A stretch of 64,000 nucleotides of DNA, taken from NCBI GenBank assembly GCA_964634465.1, contig CAZWLY010000008.1:124001-188000 (forward strand), written 5' to 3'. The translations under genes and the position numbers were made by a program. Positions 1-11,251 of the stretch are shown here, piece after piece; the stretch's first letter is position 1; the number at the start of each line of letters is the position of its first letter. The DNA is from CAZWLY01 sp964634465. Its GTDB lineage: Bacteria; Desulfobacterota; Desulfarculia; G963662305. Below the pieces are notes generated by a model, which saw only the letters and a list, made by a program, of their open reading frames with translations, made no database searches and had not been told where the DNA came from.

Positions 1-178
1 TGGCCTCGGCCAGATTCTCGTCGGCCTCGAAGCTCTCCTTGATGTCGCTGGTCGCCCGCTTGAACTCGCCGATGGCCCGGCCGAGGGCCTTGGCCACCTC
101 GGGCAGCTTCTGGGGTCCGAGGACGACCAGGCCGACGCCCAGGATGATCAACAATTCGCTGGTGGAGATGCCGAACAT
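1..178 (-). CDS. tatA: Sec-independent protein translocase subunit TatA/TatB (C-terminus cut by window edge)
   Basis: This is the N-terminal 59 residues of a Tat translocase subunit, which exports folded proteins across the inner membrane. The start ATG is at 178-176 and is preceded by a GGAAGGGA ribosome site. The protein begins MFGISTSELLIIL, a single membrane helix, followed by the LGPQKLPEVAKALG hinge and an amphipathic helix with GEFKRAT, the usual TatA/B layout. The gene continues beyond base 1, so its length and the choice between TatA and TatB cannot be settled. The family is certain from the helix, hinge and amphipathic order. Confidence 0.9.
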   Translation of the reverse strand, partial: MFGISTSELLIILGVGLVVLGPQKLPEVAKALGRAIGEFKRATSDIKESFEADENLAEA

Positions 179-515
179 TGAGTCCCTTCCAGTAGGGCCA
201 AACTCTAAATGATGAGGCGGAACAAGTCAACGACCATCGCTTTTTCGGCCCGACCTCGACCCGCCGCCCGGCCCCTCCCGGGGCGCGATCGGAACTCGAC
301 GCGGCTAGATTACGATATCGTGGTACGGTCTGGAAATTAAATTACCATATGGAAATTCACCTCGATCTTCTAAATGGTCATTTGGCCTTATGATGACTGT
401 TTACAACCTGACATCTCTGGCATCAACCTTGCTTTTAGCTCAGTAAAGCCAACAGTTGCGGCTCGCCAAGGAACCCGTGAGGCGGCGGATGTCGTCGCTC
501 ACCTGGGAGGTGAAG
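179..515. other. Intergenic region between divergent genes, partly AT-rich
   Basis: This 337-base gap separates the leftward tat gene from the rightward PPC-domain gene. The part from about 310 to 470 is much richer in A and T than its surroundings and should hold promoters for both genes, but I could not pick convincing -35/-10 pairs. A short palindrome ACGATATCGT lies near 312-321. Open frames crossing it do not resemble proteins. Confidence 0.5.
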
Positions 516-1421
516 ATGTCCCGAAAGACGAATTTCAAGCTCAGCGGCCCGATCGTCGCCCTGATCGCCTTGCTGGCCGGCCTGATCTTCTCCGCGGCCT
601 ACTACGCCCTGGCCGGGGGAGACGACTTCCAGGGTCTGAGCAACGCCCAGCCGGTCGATGTCTCCATCCCCGAGGGGGGCGGCGCGGCCGGCTATTATAT
701 CGACGTCCCCGAAGGGGTCGAGGAGCTGAGTTTCGATCTGACGATCTCCGAAGGCGAGCTCGACCTCTACTCCGCCTTCGAGGTCCAGCCGACCCCGGAG
801 GGCGAGCCCTGCTCCGCCCAGTCGGAAGACGATGAGGACGAGGACGACTCCTCCCAGCGGCGATGCGTCTACGAAGACCCCGCGCCGGGGCGCTGGTACG
901 TGCTGGTTTACGGCGAGGCGGCCGGCGAGGCCAGCCTGACCGCGACCTACCGCCTGGCGGACGAGGACGAGGGCGATTCCGATCGAAACGAGCTGGACAA
1001 CGACGAGTGGGTCGGCGGCAAGGTCGAGGCCGGCGAGGCGGTCTATTATTATGTCGATGTTCCTGAAAACACGAACTTCTTCAAGGTCGATCTCCACATC
1101 GTAAGCGGCGCGCCCGAGCTCTACACCCGGTATGGTCAGGCGCCGAGCGAGGAGGCGTACGACTGCCAGTCGGTGCGCCCTCAGGGCAACGAGCGCTGCC
1201 ATCATCACTTTCCCCAGGCCGGCCGGTGGTGGGTGATGGTTCTCGGCCGGGAGGATAGCCGCTTCTCCATCAAGGCCCATTACACCCGAAACAGCGACCG
1301 ATCCGGCCGGAGCGGTTCGGACGACGACGACGATGACGGAGATGACGACGGCGGCGGCGATCACGGCAAGGCGGGCCGGAAAGGCCGGGACGAGGATCGG
1401 GATCGGGGCCGGGACCGGTAG
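516..1421 (+). CDS. Secreted protein with two PPC-like domains and acidic C-terminal tail
   Basis: The 301-residue product is of unknown role. An N-terminal signal or anchor segment (about residues 9-33, GPIVALIALLAGLIF) sends it across the membrane. Two similar beta-rich units follow. Both carry a YYxDVPE start, an inner LY pair, cysteines and a GRWxVxV end (GRWYVLVYG, then GRWWVMVLG), which fits the bacterial pre-peptidase C-terminal (PPC) fold. The tail has runs of aspartate followed by an Arg/Gly/Asp-rich end, suggesting cation binding. I chose the ATG at 516 because GGGAGGTGAAG directly precedes it; an upstream ATG at 456 lacks such a site. There is no protease or other catalytic domain, so this is probably a stand-alone envelope protein. 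Confidence 0.75.
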   Translation: MSRKTNFKLSGPIVALIALLAGLIFSAAYYALAGGDDFQGLSNAQPVDVSIPEGGGAAGYYIDVPEGVEELSFDLTISEGELDLYSAFEVQPTPEGEPCSAQSEDDEDEDDSSQRRCVYEDPAPGRWYVLVYGEAAGEASLTATYRLADEDEGDSDRNELDNDEWVGGKVEAGEAVYYYVDVPENTNFFKVDLHIVSGAPELYTRYGQAPSEEAYDCQSVRPQGNERCHHHFPQAGRWWVMVLGREDSRFSIKAHYTRNSDRSGRSGSDDDDDDGDDDGGGDHGKAGRKGRDEDRDRGRDR

Positions 1422-1467
1422 GGTAGTTCCTGCGGCGCTCCGTTGGAAGGCCGGATCGCCGAGCCGG

Positions 1468-3290
1468 CTACCGGCCCTCTTCCCGGTCTGGATGGAAATG
1501 GCGGTGGATGGTCCGGGCCAGTGAGCGGGACACGCCCGGCGTCGCCGCCAGTTCCTCCACCTCGGCCTGGGAGACGGCCTTGAGCGAGCCCAGCGTTTTC
1601 AATAGCGCCCGGGCCCGGGCCGGTCCCACGCCGGGGATGTCGGTCAGTTTGGAGCGGGTGGCCTTGCGCCGCCTGCTCTTTCTAAGGGCGGTGACGGCCC
1701 GGCGGTGGGCCTCGTCGCGAAGATTCATCAACAGCAGCCGGGCCGGGCGGGAGAGCGGGACCGGATTCTTGCGGCCGGGCGCGAAGACGCGGTCGGCGTC
1801 CACCTCCCCCGGCGTCTTGGCCAGGGAGATGACCGGCTGATCACCGAGGCCGAGCTCGGTCAGGGCCGCCCTGGCCGCGTTGAGTTGGCCCTTGCCGCCG
1901 TCGATGACCACCAGATCGGGCGGCTCCAACCCCTTGGCCCTGGCGGCGAAGCGACGCTTTATCACCTCGGCCAACATGGCCGTGTCGTCCTGGCCGGAGA
2001 CAGTCTTTATCTTGTAATTCCGATACTTGGACTTGACCGGCCGGCCGTCCTCGAAGCGGACCATCGCCCCGACGGGATGCTCGCCGGCGTGCACGGAGAT
2101 GTCGTAGCACTCCAGGCTGACCGGCGGCTCGGCCAGACCGAGTTTTTTCCCCAACTCGGCCAGCCCCTGGTTGGCCAGGGCCTCGGGGCTGCCGGCCAGA
2201 CTGGCCAGCGCCCCTTCGGCGTTGGCCTGGGCCCGGGCGACGAGGATCCGCATCTCGCCCCGCCGGGGCACGATCAACTTGACGCCCGCCCCCTTGACCT
2301 CGCTCAGCCATTCGGCCAGCAACTCCATGTCGTCGGCGGGCTGGGGCAGGAGCACCTGGTCGGGCAACACGCTCTTGCCGGTGTAGAACTGGCCGATGGA
2401 CTGGGCGACGACGGCCGAGTCGAGCTGGAGGACGCCCCGCAGGAAGAAGTTGCGGCTGCCCACCAGGGCGCCCCGGCGAATGAAAAGAACCGCCACCGAG
2501 GTGCCGGTCGGCCCGACGGCGAAGCCGAACACGTCCCTGTCCACCGGCCTGGTCGAGACGACCACCTGGCGTTCCAGGGTGGTTTTGACCGCGGCCAGCT
2601 TGTCTCGTAAAGCGGCCGCCTCCTCGAACCGCTCCGCCTCCGAGGCCCGCCACATGTCCCGCTCCAATTGCCTGGCGATCTCCTGGAAGCGGCCCTTCAG
2701 GAACAGCCGGGCCCGCTCCACCCAGGCCTGGTATTCGGCCTTGTCCACCGGCCGGGTGCAGGGCGCCAGGCAGTGGCCGAGCTGATGGTGGAGGCAAGGC
2801 CGGGTCCGGACGTCGGGCTTTTTGCCCCGGCACTTTCTGATGGGAAACAGGTCGTTCATCAGCTTCAGCGTCTGTCGGGCCGCCTTGGCCGAGACGTAGG
2901 GGCCGAAGTAGGCGTGGCCGTCCCGGCCGACGCGGCGGACGATGGACAGCCTCGGCCACTCCTCGGCCAGACTGAGCCGGATGAGGGGGTAGGCCTTGTC
3001 GTCGCGAAGCTGGACGTTGTAGCGGGGCCGGTGGCGCTTGATTAAGACCGCCTCGGTGATCAGCGCCTCCTTCTCCGAGCCGAGAACCAGAAAATCGACT
3101 CTGGCCACCCGCCTTACCAGATTGCGGGTCTTGGGGTCGCGGGGCCGGCCCTCCTGGAAGTAGCTCATCACCCGCTTGTTCAAGTCCTTGGCCTTGCCGA
3201 TGTAGACGACCTTGGCCTTGGCGTCTTCCATGAGGTAGACGCCCGACCGGTGGGGCAGGTTTCGGGAGAGCTCGCGGATTTCCGCCTCGC

Positions 3291-3300
<10 letters not shown>
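1468..3300 (-). CDS. uvrC: Excinuclease ABC subunit C
   Basis: UvrC makes the two incisions in nucleotide excision repair after UvrAB finds the lesion. The 610-residue protein has the full family layout: a GIY-YIG nuclease domain at the N-terminus (GVYLM at 20-24, VVYIGKA at 31-37), a UVR helix pair near 205-240 that binds UvrB, the RNase H-like second nuclease domain (CYDISVHAGEHPVG), and C-terminal helix-hairpin-helix motifs (IPGVGPARA). It is the last gene of a leftward operon and its start overlaps the end of uvrB by 10 bases, a direct link between two proteins that act together. Confidence 0.98.
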
Positions 3301-5278
<1,978 letters not shown>

Positions 5279-5279
<1 letters not shown>

Positions 5280-6724
5280 TAGCCTTTGAGCTTCCAGGTC
5301 GTTCCTTGGGGCGAGTCGAAGAGGACGACGCCCATGGCGTCCAGCTCGTCGCGGATTTTGTCGGCCTGGGCGAAGTCCCTGTTCTTGCGGGCTTCGGCTC
5401 GCCTGTCGACCAACTCCTGAATCCTGGCCGCGTCCAGGCCGTCGCGCGCCACCAGAAGCGCCTCCCGCTCGGCGGCGTACTCCTCGGGCGTGCGGGCGAG
5501 CAGACCCAGCACGCCGGCCAACTCGGCCAGCCCCGTCCTGGCCGCAGCCAGGCCGCCGAGCCCTTCGCCGCTCTGGACGGCCCGGTTGATCCTCCGGGCC
5601 AGGTTGAAGACGCGACCCAGGGCCTGGGCGGTGTTGAAGTCGTTGTCCATGGCCTCTCGGAACCCAGCCAGGGCCTCCTCGGCCGCCTCCTCGAGTGGTC
5701 CTTCGTCTTCGACGCCGCCGATTAGGGCCTGATCGGCCCGGGAGAGCGCCTCGTAGAGCCGGCCCAAACCCTCATCGGCCTCGGCCATGGCCGCCTCGCT
5801 GTAATCCAGGGGCGAGCGGTAGTGGGCCGAAAGCAGGAACAGGCGCAGCACCTCGGGATGGTAGCGCTTCAAGATCTCCTTGATGGTCAGAAAGTTGCCC
5901 AGGGACTTGGACATCTTCTCCTGGTCGATTCTGACGAAGCCGTTGTGCAGCCAGTAGTTGACGAACCTGCCGCCGCTCAGCGCTTCGGCCTGGGCCTTCT
6001 CGTTTTCGTGGTGGGGGAAGATGAGGTCCTCCCCGCCGCCGTGGATGTCGAACGGCAGGCCCAAGTAGCGGCTGGACATGACCGAGCACTCGATGTGCCA
6101 GCCCGGCCGGCCCGGTCCCCAGGGGCTGTCCCAGGCCGGCTCGCCCGGTTTGGACGCTTTCCACAGGGCGAAGTCCATCGGGTTGCGCTTCTTCTCGCCG
6201 ACCTCGACTCTGGCCCCGGCCTGCATGTCGTCGATGTTCCGGCCGGAGAGCTCGCCGTAGGGTGCATAGTCGGGCACGGAGAAGTAGACGTCACCCTCGA
6301 CCTCGTAGGCGGCGCCCCGCTCGATCAGCCCCTCGACGGCCTTGATGATGTCGCCGATGTGCTCGGTGGCCCTGGGCTCGTGATCGGCGGGGGCGACGCC
6401 CAAGGCGGCCATGTCTTCCTTGAACGAGTCGATGAACTCGGCGGTCAGTTCGTTTATCTCGACGCCCCGTTCGTTGGCCCGGCGGATGATCTTGTCGTCC
6501 ACGTCGGTGAAGTTGCGGACGTAGGTGACCTCGTAGCCGGACCACCTCAGGTATCTGACGATGGCGTCGAAGACCACGGTCGAGCGGGCGTGGCCGATGT
6601 GGCAGTGGTCGTAGACGGTCACCCCGCAGACGTACATCCGGACCTTGCCCTCCTCGATGGGCCTGAACTCCTCTTTGGTCCGGGTGGCGGTGTTGTAGAC
6701 CTTGAGCGTCGAGTGGGACATCAA
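5279..6724 (-). CDS. cysS: Cysteinyl-tRNA synthetase
   Basis: This class I synthetase charges tRNA-Cys with cysteine. Its 481 residues contain the HIGH box (HIGHARS), the zinc-site cysteines CGVTVYD and ECSVM with nearby HHENE, and the KMSKSLGN loop. The order and length match bacterial CysS. It lies between gltX and uvrB in the same leftward operon and overlaps gltX by four bases. There are two adjacent ATG codons at its start; the sequence does not decide between them. Confidence 0.98.
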
Positions 6725-8190
6725 CTCTCTCCGGATTCCTCTATCGTCTCGATCCCGGCCTTGAGTCGCATCTTTATCTGGTCCGGGGTCAGAAAGTCAA
6801 CCAGGTCGTGGAGCCGGGGCCCCTGAAGGCGGCCGGTCAGAGCCAGGCGGAGGGGGTGGTAGAGCTTCTTGCCCTTGAGGCCGGTCGTCTCGGCCAGGGA
6901 GTCGTACCAGCCGTCCCGGCCCACCGAGCCGAGGGCCGCGGCCAGGACCTTCAACCCATCCGAGCCGGTCCGGGCCAGCTCGGCGGCGGCCTCCTCGGTC
7001 AGCGGCAGACTCCGGTCGGGACAGACCTCGGCGTGGCCGCAGGCCAGAACCAAAACCCACTCGGCCAGTTTTTTCAGGTCATCGGCGTTCTCCCGGGCCA
7101 GCTCGACCGCCCTGATCAGCCACTCCCTGGCCGACTCGGTGATGAACTGGAGGGCGTCTTGGCTTAAGTAGTCCATCAGGCGTCGGGCCAGTTCGGTCGA
7201 GTCCAGAGCGGCCAGGTGGCGGGCGTTGAACCAGTTCAGCTTGGCGTAGTCGAACACGGCCGACGAGCGGCCCAGCCGGGTCAGCTCGAAGGTCTGAGCC
7301 AGTTTGGGTCCGGACATGACCTCGTTGGCCACCTTGCCCAACCCGCCGCCGATGTAGGCCAGGTAGTTGGCCAGGGCCTCGGGCTGGATGCCCGCGGCGC
7401 GCATCTGGGCCACCCTGGTCGCGCCGTGGCGCTTGGAGAGCTTGGCCCGGTCCTCGCCGACCAGAAGCGAGTGGTGAGCGAAGGCGGGCGGAGTCCAGCC
7501 GAAGAACCGGTAGAGCAGCAACTGACGCGGCGTGTTGGCCAAGTGGTCCTCGCCCCTGATGACGTGACTGATCTCCATCAGGTGGTCGTCGATGACGCAG
7601 GCGAAGTTGTACGACGGCAGGCCGGTGGAGCGGACGATGATGAAGTCGCTGATCTCGGCGGCGTTGAAATCGATCCGGCCGTGGAGCAGGTCGCGAACCG
7701 TGAGGCGGCCCGGTTCGACCACGAACCTGAGAGCAGGTTTTCTGCCTTCCGACTCGAGGGCGGCTCGCTGTTTGTCGGTCAGCCGCCGGCACCGACCGGA
7801 GTAGCGCGGCGGCCGGCCGGACTTCCGGGCCTTTCGCCGCTCGGCCTCCAACTCCTCTTCGGTGCAGTAGCAGGGATAGGCCTTGCCAGCGGCCTCGATT
7901 CGGGCGGCGTACTCGGCGTAGATGTCGAGCCGCTCGGCCTGACGGTAGGGGCCGAAATCGCCGTCCTTGTCCGGCCCTTCGTCCCAATCGAGGCCCAGCC
8001 ATTGGAGATTCTCGATCAGGTCGGCCTCGAACTCGGCCTGGGAGCGCACCCGGTCGGTGTCCTCGATCCGCAGGATCATTCGGCCGCCCCGGTTGCGGGC
8101 GAAGAGCCAGTTGAAAAGCGCCGTTCTGGCGTTGCCCAGATGCAGCCGGCCGGTAGGGGAGGGGGCGAATCGGATCCGGACCCGGCTCAC
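6721..8190 (-). CDS. gltX: Glutamyl-tRNA synthetase
   Basis: This class I synthetase attaches glutamate to tRNA-Glu, and in some bacteria also to tRNA-Gln. The 489-residue protein opens with RFAPSPTGRLHLGNARTAL, the GluRS form of the HIGH box, and has KLSKRHGATR as the KMSKS loop. A cluster with CYCTEEELEAER matches the zinc-binding region. The start is GTG and overlaps the ispF stop (GTGA). Whether the enzyme discriminates against tRNA-Gln cannot be read from this window, which has neither gatCAB nor glnS. Confidence 0.97.
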   Translation of the reverse strand: MSRVRIRFAPSPTGRLHLGNARTALFNWLFARNRGGRMILRIEDTDRVRSQAEFEADLIENLQWLGLDWDEGPDKDGDFGPYRQAERLDIYAEYAARIEAAGKAYPCYCTEEELEAERRKARKSGRPPRYSGRCRRLTDKQRAALESEGRKPALRFVVEPGRLTVRDLLHGRIDFNAAEISDFIIVRSTGLPSYNFACVIDDHLMEISHVIRGEDHLANTPRQLLLYRFFGWTPPAFAHHSLLVGEDRAKLSKRHGATRVAQMRAAGIQPEALANYLAYIGGGLGKVANEVMSGPKLAQTFELTRLGRSSAVFDYAKLNWFNARHLAALDSTELARRLMDYLSQDALQFITESAREWLIRAVELARENADDLKKLAEWVLVLACGHAEVCPDRSLPLTEEAAAELARTGSDGLKVLAAALGSVGRDGWYDSLAETTGLKGKKLYHPLRLALTGRLQGPRLHDLVDFLTPDQIKMRLKAGIETIEESGES

Positions 8191-8678
8191 TTCGCCTCCT
8201 CTATCGGCGCGACAAGGGCCACGGCCGCCGCGGCCATGCCTTCACCCCGGCCGATAAACCCCAGGCCCTCGGTGGTGGTCGCCTTGACCGACACCGCCGA
8301 TTCGTCGAGCCCCAGGCTTCGGGCCAGGTTGGCCCGCATCCGGGGGACGTACGGCGCGATCTTGGGCCTTTCCGCCATCAGGGTCACGTCCACGTTGAGC
8401 GCCCGCAAGCCGCGCTCGACCAACAGTCGGCCGACGCGAGCGAGCAGTTCGAGGGAGTCGGCGCCCCGGTAGCGGGGGTCGTCGTCCGGGAAGTGGGTCC
8501 CGATGTCGCCCAGGGCGGCCGCGCCCAGCAGCGCGTCGGCCACGGCGTGGGCGATGACGTCGGCGTCGGAGTGGCCGGCCAGGCCGCGGGGATACTCGAT
8601 CATCACTCCGCCCAAGATCAACGGCCGGTCAGGGACCAGCCGGTGGACGTCGAACCCCTGTCCGATTCGAAGGCTCAA
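8187..8678 (-). CDS. ispF: 2-C-methyl-D-erythritol 2,4-cyclodiphosphate synthase
   Basis: IspF forms the cyclic diphosphate of the methylerythritol phosphate route to isoprenoids. The 163-residue protein carries the metal-site pattern GFDVHR, GHSDADVIAHA and DIGTHFPDDD, and the C-terminal TTTEGLGFIGRGEG. I placed the start at the TTG at 8678-8676, which overlaps the ispD stop as TTGA and gives the expected length. A longer open frame upstream in this phase is the shadow of ispD. The pairing with ispD is common, and some bacteria even fuse the two. Confidence 0.96.
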   Translation of the reverse strand: MSLRIGQGFDVHRLVPDRPLILGGVMIEYPRGLAGHSDADVIAHAVADALLGAAALGDIGTHFPDDDPRYRGADSLELLARVGRLLVERGLRALNVDVTLMAERPKIAPYVPRMRANLARSLGLDESAVSVKATTTEGLGFIGRGEGMAAAAVALVAPIEEAK

Positions 8679-9391
8679 AGTCCGCTCTCCCGCCAGGCGA
8701 AAAGCGCCTGGGCCAACTTCAGGTCGCTGGGCGTGGTCAACTTGATGTTCAGCGGCGAGCCGTCCACCATCTGGACCGGGCGGCCCATCCGCAACAGCAG
8801 TCCGGCCTCGTCGGTGCCGACGTGGTTGTCGGCCGCGGCCCTGGCTTGGGCTTCGACGAGGAACGGTCGCCAGAAGGCCTGGGGCGTCTGGACCTGCCAC
8901 ATCTTGGCCCGGGAGGGCTGGGAGACCAGGCGGCGCTTCCGATCGACTTCGGCCAGGGTGTCGTGGGCCGGGATGCCGGCCGTGGCCGCCCCGCTCGCCC
9001 TGGCCGCGGCCATGACCCGCTCGATGGTCGGCTGGTCGATGAGCGGCCGGACCCCGTCGTGGATGAGAATGTAGTTGCACTCGCTCGGCGCGGCGGCCAC
9101 GCCCAGGGCGACCGACTCCTGGCGGGTCTCCCCGCCGGCGATGACGGCCTCGACCTTGCCCACGCCGTAGTCCTTGATCAGTCCGGCCACGTCATCGACG
9201 CTGTCGGCCGGAACGGCGACGACGATCGCCGTCACCTTGGGGCAGGCGGCCAGCACGCTCAGGGTGTGGATGATGATCGGGCGCCGTCCGACGGTCATGA
9301 ACTGTTTAGGCTGCCCGCCCTTCATCCTCAACCCCATGCCGGCCGCCGGTACCACCGCCGCCCACTTGGCTCTGTCGCTTGTTTCGGTCAC
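8675..9391 (-). CDS. ispD: 2-C-methyl-D-erythritol 4-phosphate cytidylyltransferase
   Basis: IspD couples CTP to methylerythritol phosphate in non-mevalonate isoprenoid synthesis. The 238-residue protein has the nucleotide-binding start VVPAAGMGLRM with KQFM, the HDGVRPL motif, and TDEAGLL and LNIKLTTPSDL near the end, all typical of the family. It is the first gene of the operon that runs through ispF, gltX, cysS, uvrB and uvrC. Immediately upstream is about 90 bases and then the RNase P RNA gene on the same strand. Confidence 0.97.
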   Translation of the reverse strand: MTETSDRAKWAAVVPAAGMGLRMKGGQPKQFMTVGRRPIIIHTLSVLAACPKVTAIVVAVPADSVDDVAGLIKDYGVGKVEAVIAGGETRQESVALGVAAAPSECNYILIHDGVRPLIDQPTIERVMAAARASGAATAGIPAHDTLAEVDRKRRLVSQPSRAKMWQVQTPQAFWRPFLVEAQARAAADNHVGTDEAGLLLRMGRPVQMVDGSPLNIKLTTPSDLKLAQALFAWRESGL

Positions 9392-9483
9392 ACCTTAGTC
9401 CAAATCGAATCAACGCGGGCAAGCCCGCGCCGGATGCCCCCGGCCGGGCGATGCGGCCGGTGAAAGATGTTGTCGACGGGCCC

Positions 9484-9877
9484 GAGGGACAGGTCGAAGT
9501 AGGCCGTAAGCCGAGTTCTGTTCTCCATTCGGGTCACCCCGAATGGAGCGACGGCCATTCATCTAGGACGCCGGTTGCCCGGCGCCTCCAGCAACCAACC
9601 CGGGGACTCGGACGGGCCATCCTCCAACGTCCCCCTACGCGGTCTTGCTCCGGGTGGGGTTTGCCTAGCTCCCGGCGTCACCGCCGGGACTGGTGAGCTC
9701 TTACCTCACCGTTTCACCCTTACCCCGCTTTGGCGAGGCGGTCTGTTTTCTGTGGCACTTTCCTTGGGGTCGCCCCCACTGGCCGTTAGCCAGCACCCTG
9801 CCCTGTGGAGCTCGGACTTTCCTCCCGCCTCCTTTGGCGAGGCCGGCGGCCGTCTAACCTGCTTCGGCCTGTCCCTC
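9484..9877 (-). ncRNA. rnpB: RNase P RNA (class A)
   Basis: This is the catalytic RNA that trims 5' leaders from tRNA precursors. On the minus strand the RNA starts GAGGGACAGG and ends CCTGTCCCTC, which pair to form helix P1. Inside are the conserved GAGGAAAGTCCGAGCTCC block (complement at about 9808-9825), GTGCCACAGAAAACAGACC (about 9748-9766) and the 3' core ACAGAACTCGGCTTAC. The length of about 394 bases fits a class A bacterial RNA. The ends are set from P1 and may be off by a few bases. The 5' end overlaps the stop codon of the RNase H gene by two bases. Confidence 0.95.
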
Positions 9878-10487
9878 AGGCCCGCCGGCGGTTCAAGGCC
9901 CGATTGGCCAGGGCGTCCGCCTCGCGGTTAAGTGCCCGCTCTACATGGACAATATCATAGGCCGCCAACCGTTTCAACAGCGCCTGAACTTGGGCGAAGA
10001 GGGGCTTGAGGCCGGGGTCGCGAACCTTGTAGATTCCCTTGATCTGGCGGGCCAGAAGCTGGCTGTCGGTCCTGATCGACACCTCGGTGAAACCCAGCTC
10101 CAGAACCTTTTTCAGACCCAGGATGAGGGCCCGGTATTCGGCCTGGTTGTTGGTCGTCTCGCCGAGGTATTCGGATATCTCGCCGATTACGTCCTGGCCG
10201 AGGTAGATCACCCCGCCGGCCGCAGCCGGGCCGGGGTTGCCCCTGGACGCGCCGTCGGTGAAGAGGACCGGCCGGCCGGGGTGGGGTCCACCCTTTGGCC
10301 GGACGGCCGGTTGGGGCGGGGAGGGCGAGTCTTTCTTTTCGGCCCGGCCGCTGAAAAGACGCGCCGCCTCTTCAAAGAAGGCGCGCCACTGGGACTCGGA
10401 GACATGGGGCAGGCGCTTTCGGGCCCGGCCCAAGTCCATCTCTTCGGCCAGGATGAAAAGCGCCCGGGCCTTTAAAGAGTCGTCCAC
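9876..10487 (-). CDS. rnhA: Ribonuclease HI family protein with N-terminal extension
   Basis: RNase H removes RNA from RNA-DNA hybrids. Residues from about 73 onward form the catalytic domain with the acidic set in LFTDGASRGNPG, NNQAEYRAL, RTDSQLL and READALAN. The first 70 residues are a helical extension followed by a proline-rich linker with no recognised motif. The HI domain is of the short type without the basic protrusion of the E. coli enzyme. The gene ends inside the first bases of rnpB and follows the zinc-ribbon gene by nine bases, so all three are probably one transcript. Confidence 0.92.
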   Translation of the reverse strand: MDDSLKARALFILAEEMDLGRARKRLPHVSESQWRAFFEEAARLFSGRAEKKDSPSPPQPAVRPKGGPHPGRPVLFTDGASRGNPGPAAAGGVIYLGQDVIGEISEYLGETTNNQAEYRALILGLKKVLELGFTEVSIRTDSQLLARQIKGIYKVRDPGLKPLFAQVQALLKRLAAYDIVHVERALNREADALANRALNRRRA

Positions 10488-10496
10488 GCCCGGCTC

Positions 10497-11225
10497 TTAA
10501 GCGTCGTAGCCGACCCAGTAGATGATCCGCTGGCAACTGGGGCAGGTCATCAACTCCTCCATGCGCCTGAGCTCAATGAAGCTTTGGGGCGGCAGCGACA
10601 TGTGGCAGATCTGACAGGTGCCGTCGATGACCGGGGCGACCGGGGCGTGTTTCAGGCGGCTGCGGATGAAGTTGTAGCGGGAAAGCACCTGGGGCGGCAG
10701 TTCCTTGGTGTAGCGCTCTCGTTCCTTGGTCAGTTCGGCGATCTGGCGCTCCATGTCCTCCATGGTCGCGTCCAGCTCTGACTTTTCCTTCTCCAGATTC
10801 TCCTTGAGCGTCTCCAGACCCTCGCGGGCCTCTTCCAGTCGCTGATTGACCTCCTCCAACTCCTCCAGGACGGCGACCAGTTTCTCTTCCCATTCCTCGC
10901 GGAGCATCTTCAGGTCGTCGAGCTCTTTCAAGACGGCCTGGTGTTGGCGGGGATTCTTGACGTCGCCGAGCCTGGCCTGAGAGCGCTTGGCCTTGAGGTT
11001 GGCCTCCTTGATCTTCTCTTCGAGCTCGGCCCGCTTGGCCTCCAACTCCTCCTTTTCGGCCTGGGCGGCCTCGGACCGGCTGGTCTTGCCGCCCAACTGG
11101 GCTTCGAGGGCGGCCACCCGCTGGGGCGCCTCGTCGCGCTCCTGCTGGATGACGGCGATATGATTGTCGATGTCTTGAAGGGCCAGCAGGTTCTTGATTT
11201 GACTTCTTAAATCAGGCATTCGCAT
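10497..11225 (-). CDS. Zinc-ribbon coiled-coil protein (C4-type, CT398/FlgN-like family)
   Basis: The 242-residue protein is mostly one long coiled coil (about residues 25-185, heavy in Glu, Lys and Leu) ending in a four-cysteine zinc ribbon (CQICH and CPSCQ). This matches a widespread family usually named C4-type zinc ribbon domain protein, whose role is not settled. The open frame runs upstream without a stop, but the family start MRMPDLRSQIKNLL is at 11225 with GAGGAACC just before it. It sits between a nif3-like gene and rnhA, a neighbourhood often kept in bacteria. Confidence 0.88.
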   Translation of the reverse strand: MRMPDLRSQIKNLLALQDIDNHIAVIQQERDEAPQRVAALEAQLGGKTSRSEAAQAEKEELEAKRAELEEKIKEANLKAKRSQARLGDVKNPRQHQAVLKELDDLKMLREEWEEKLVAVLEELEEVNQRLEEAREGLETLKENLEKEKSELDATMEDMERQIAELTKERERYTKELPPQVLSRYNFIRSRLKHAPVAPVIDGTCQICHMSLPPQSFIELRRMEELMTCPSCQRIIYWVGYDA

Positions 11226-11251
11226 GGTTCCTCTGGATTGATCGTATTTAT

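Noticed and set aside
9379..9931. Two plus-strand open frames in the rnpB region
   Set aside because: They cover the RNase P RNA gene, whose conserved blocks and P1 pairing are clear.
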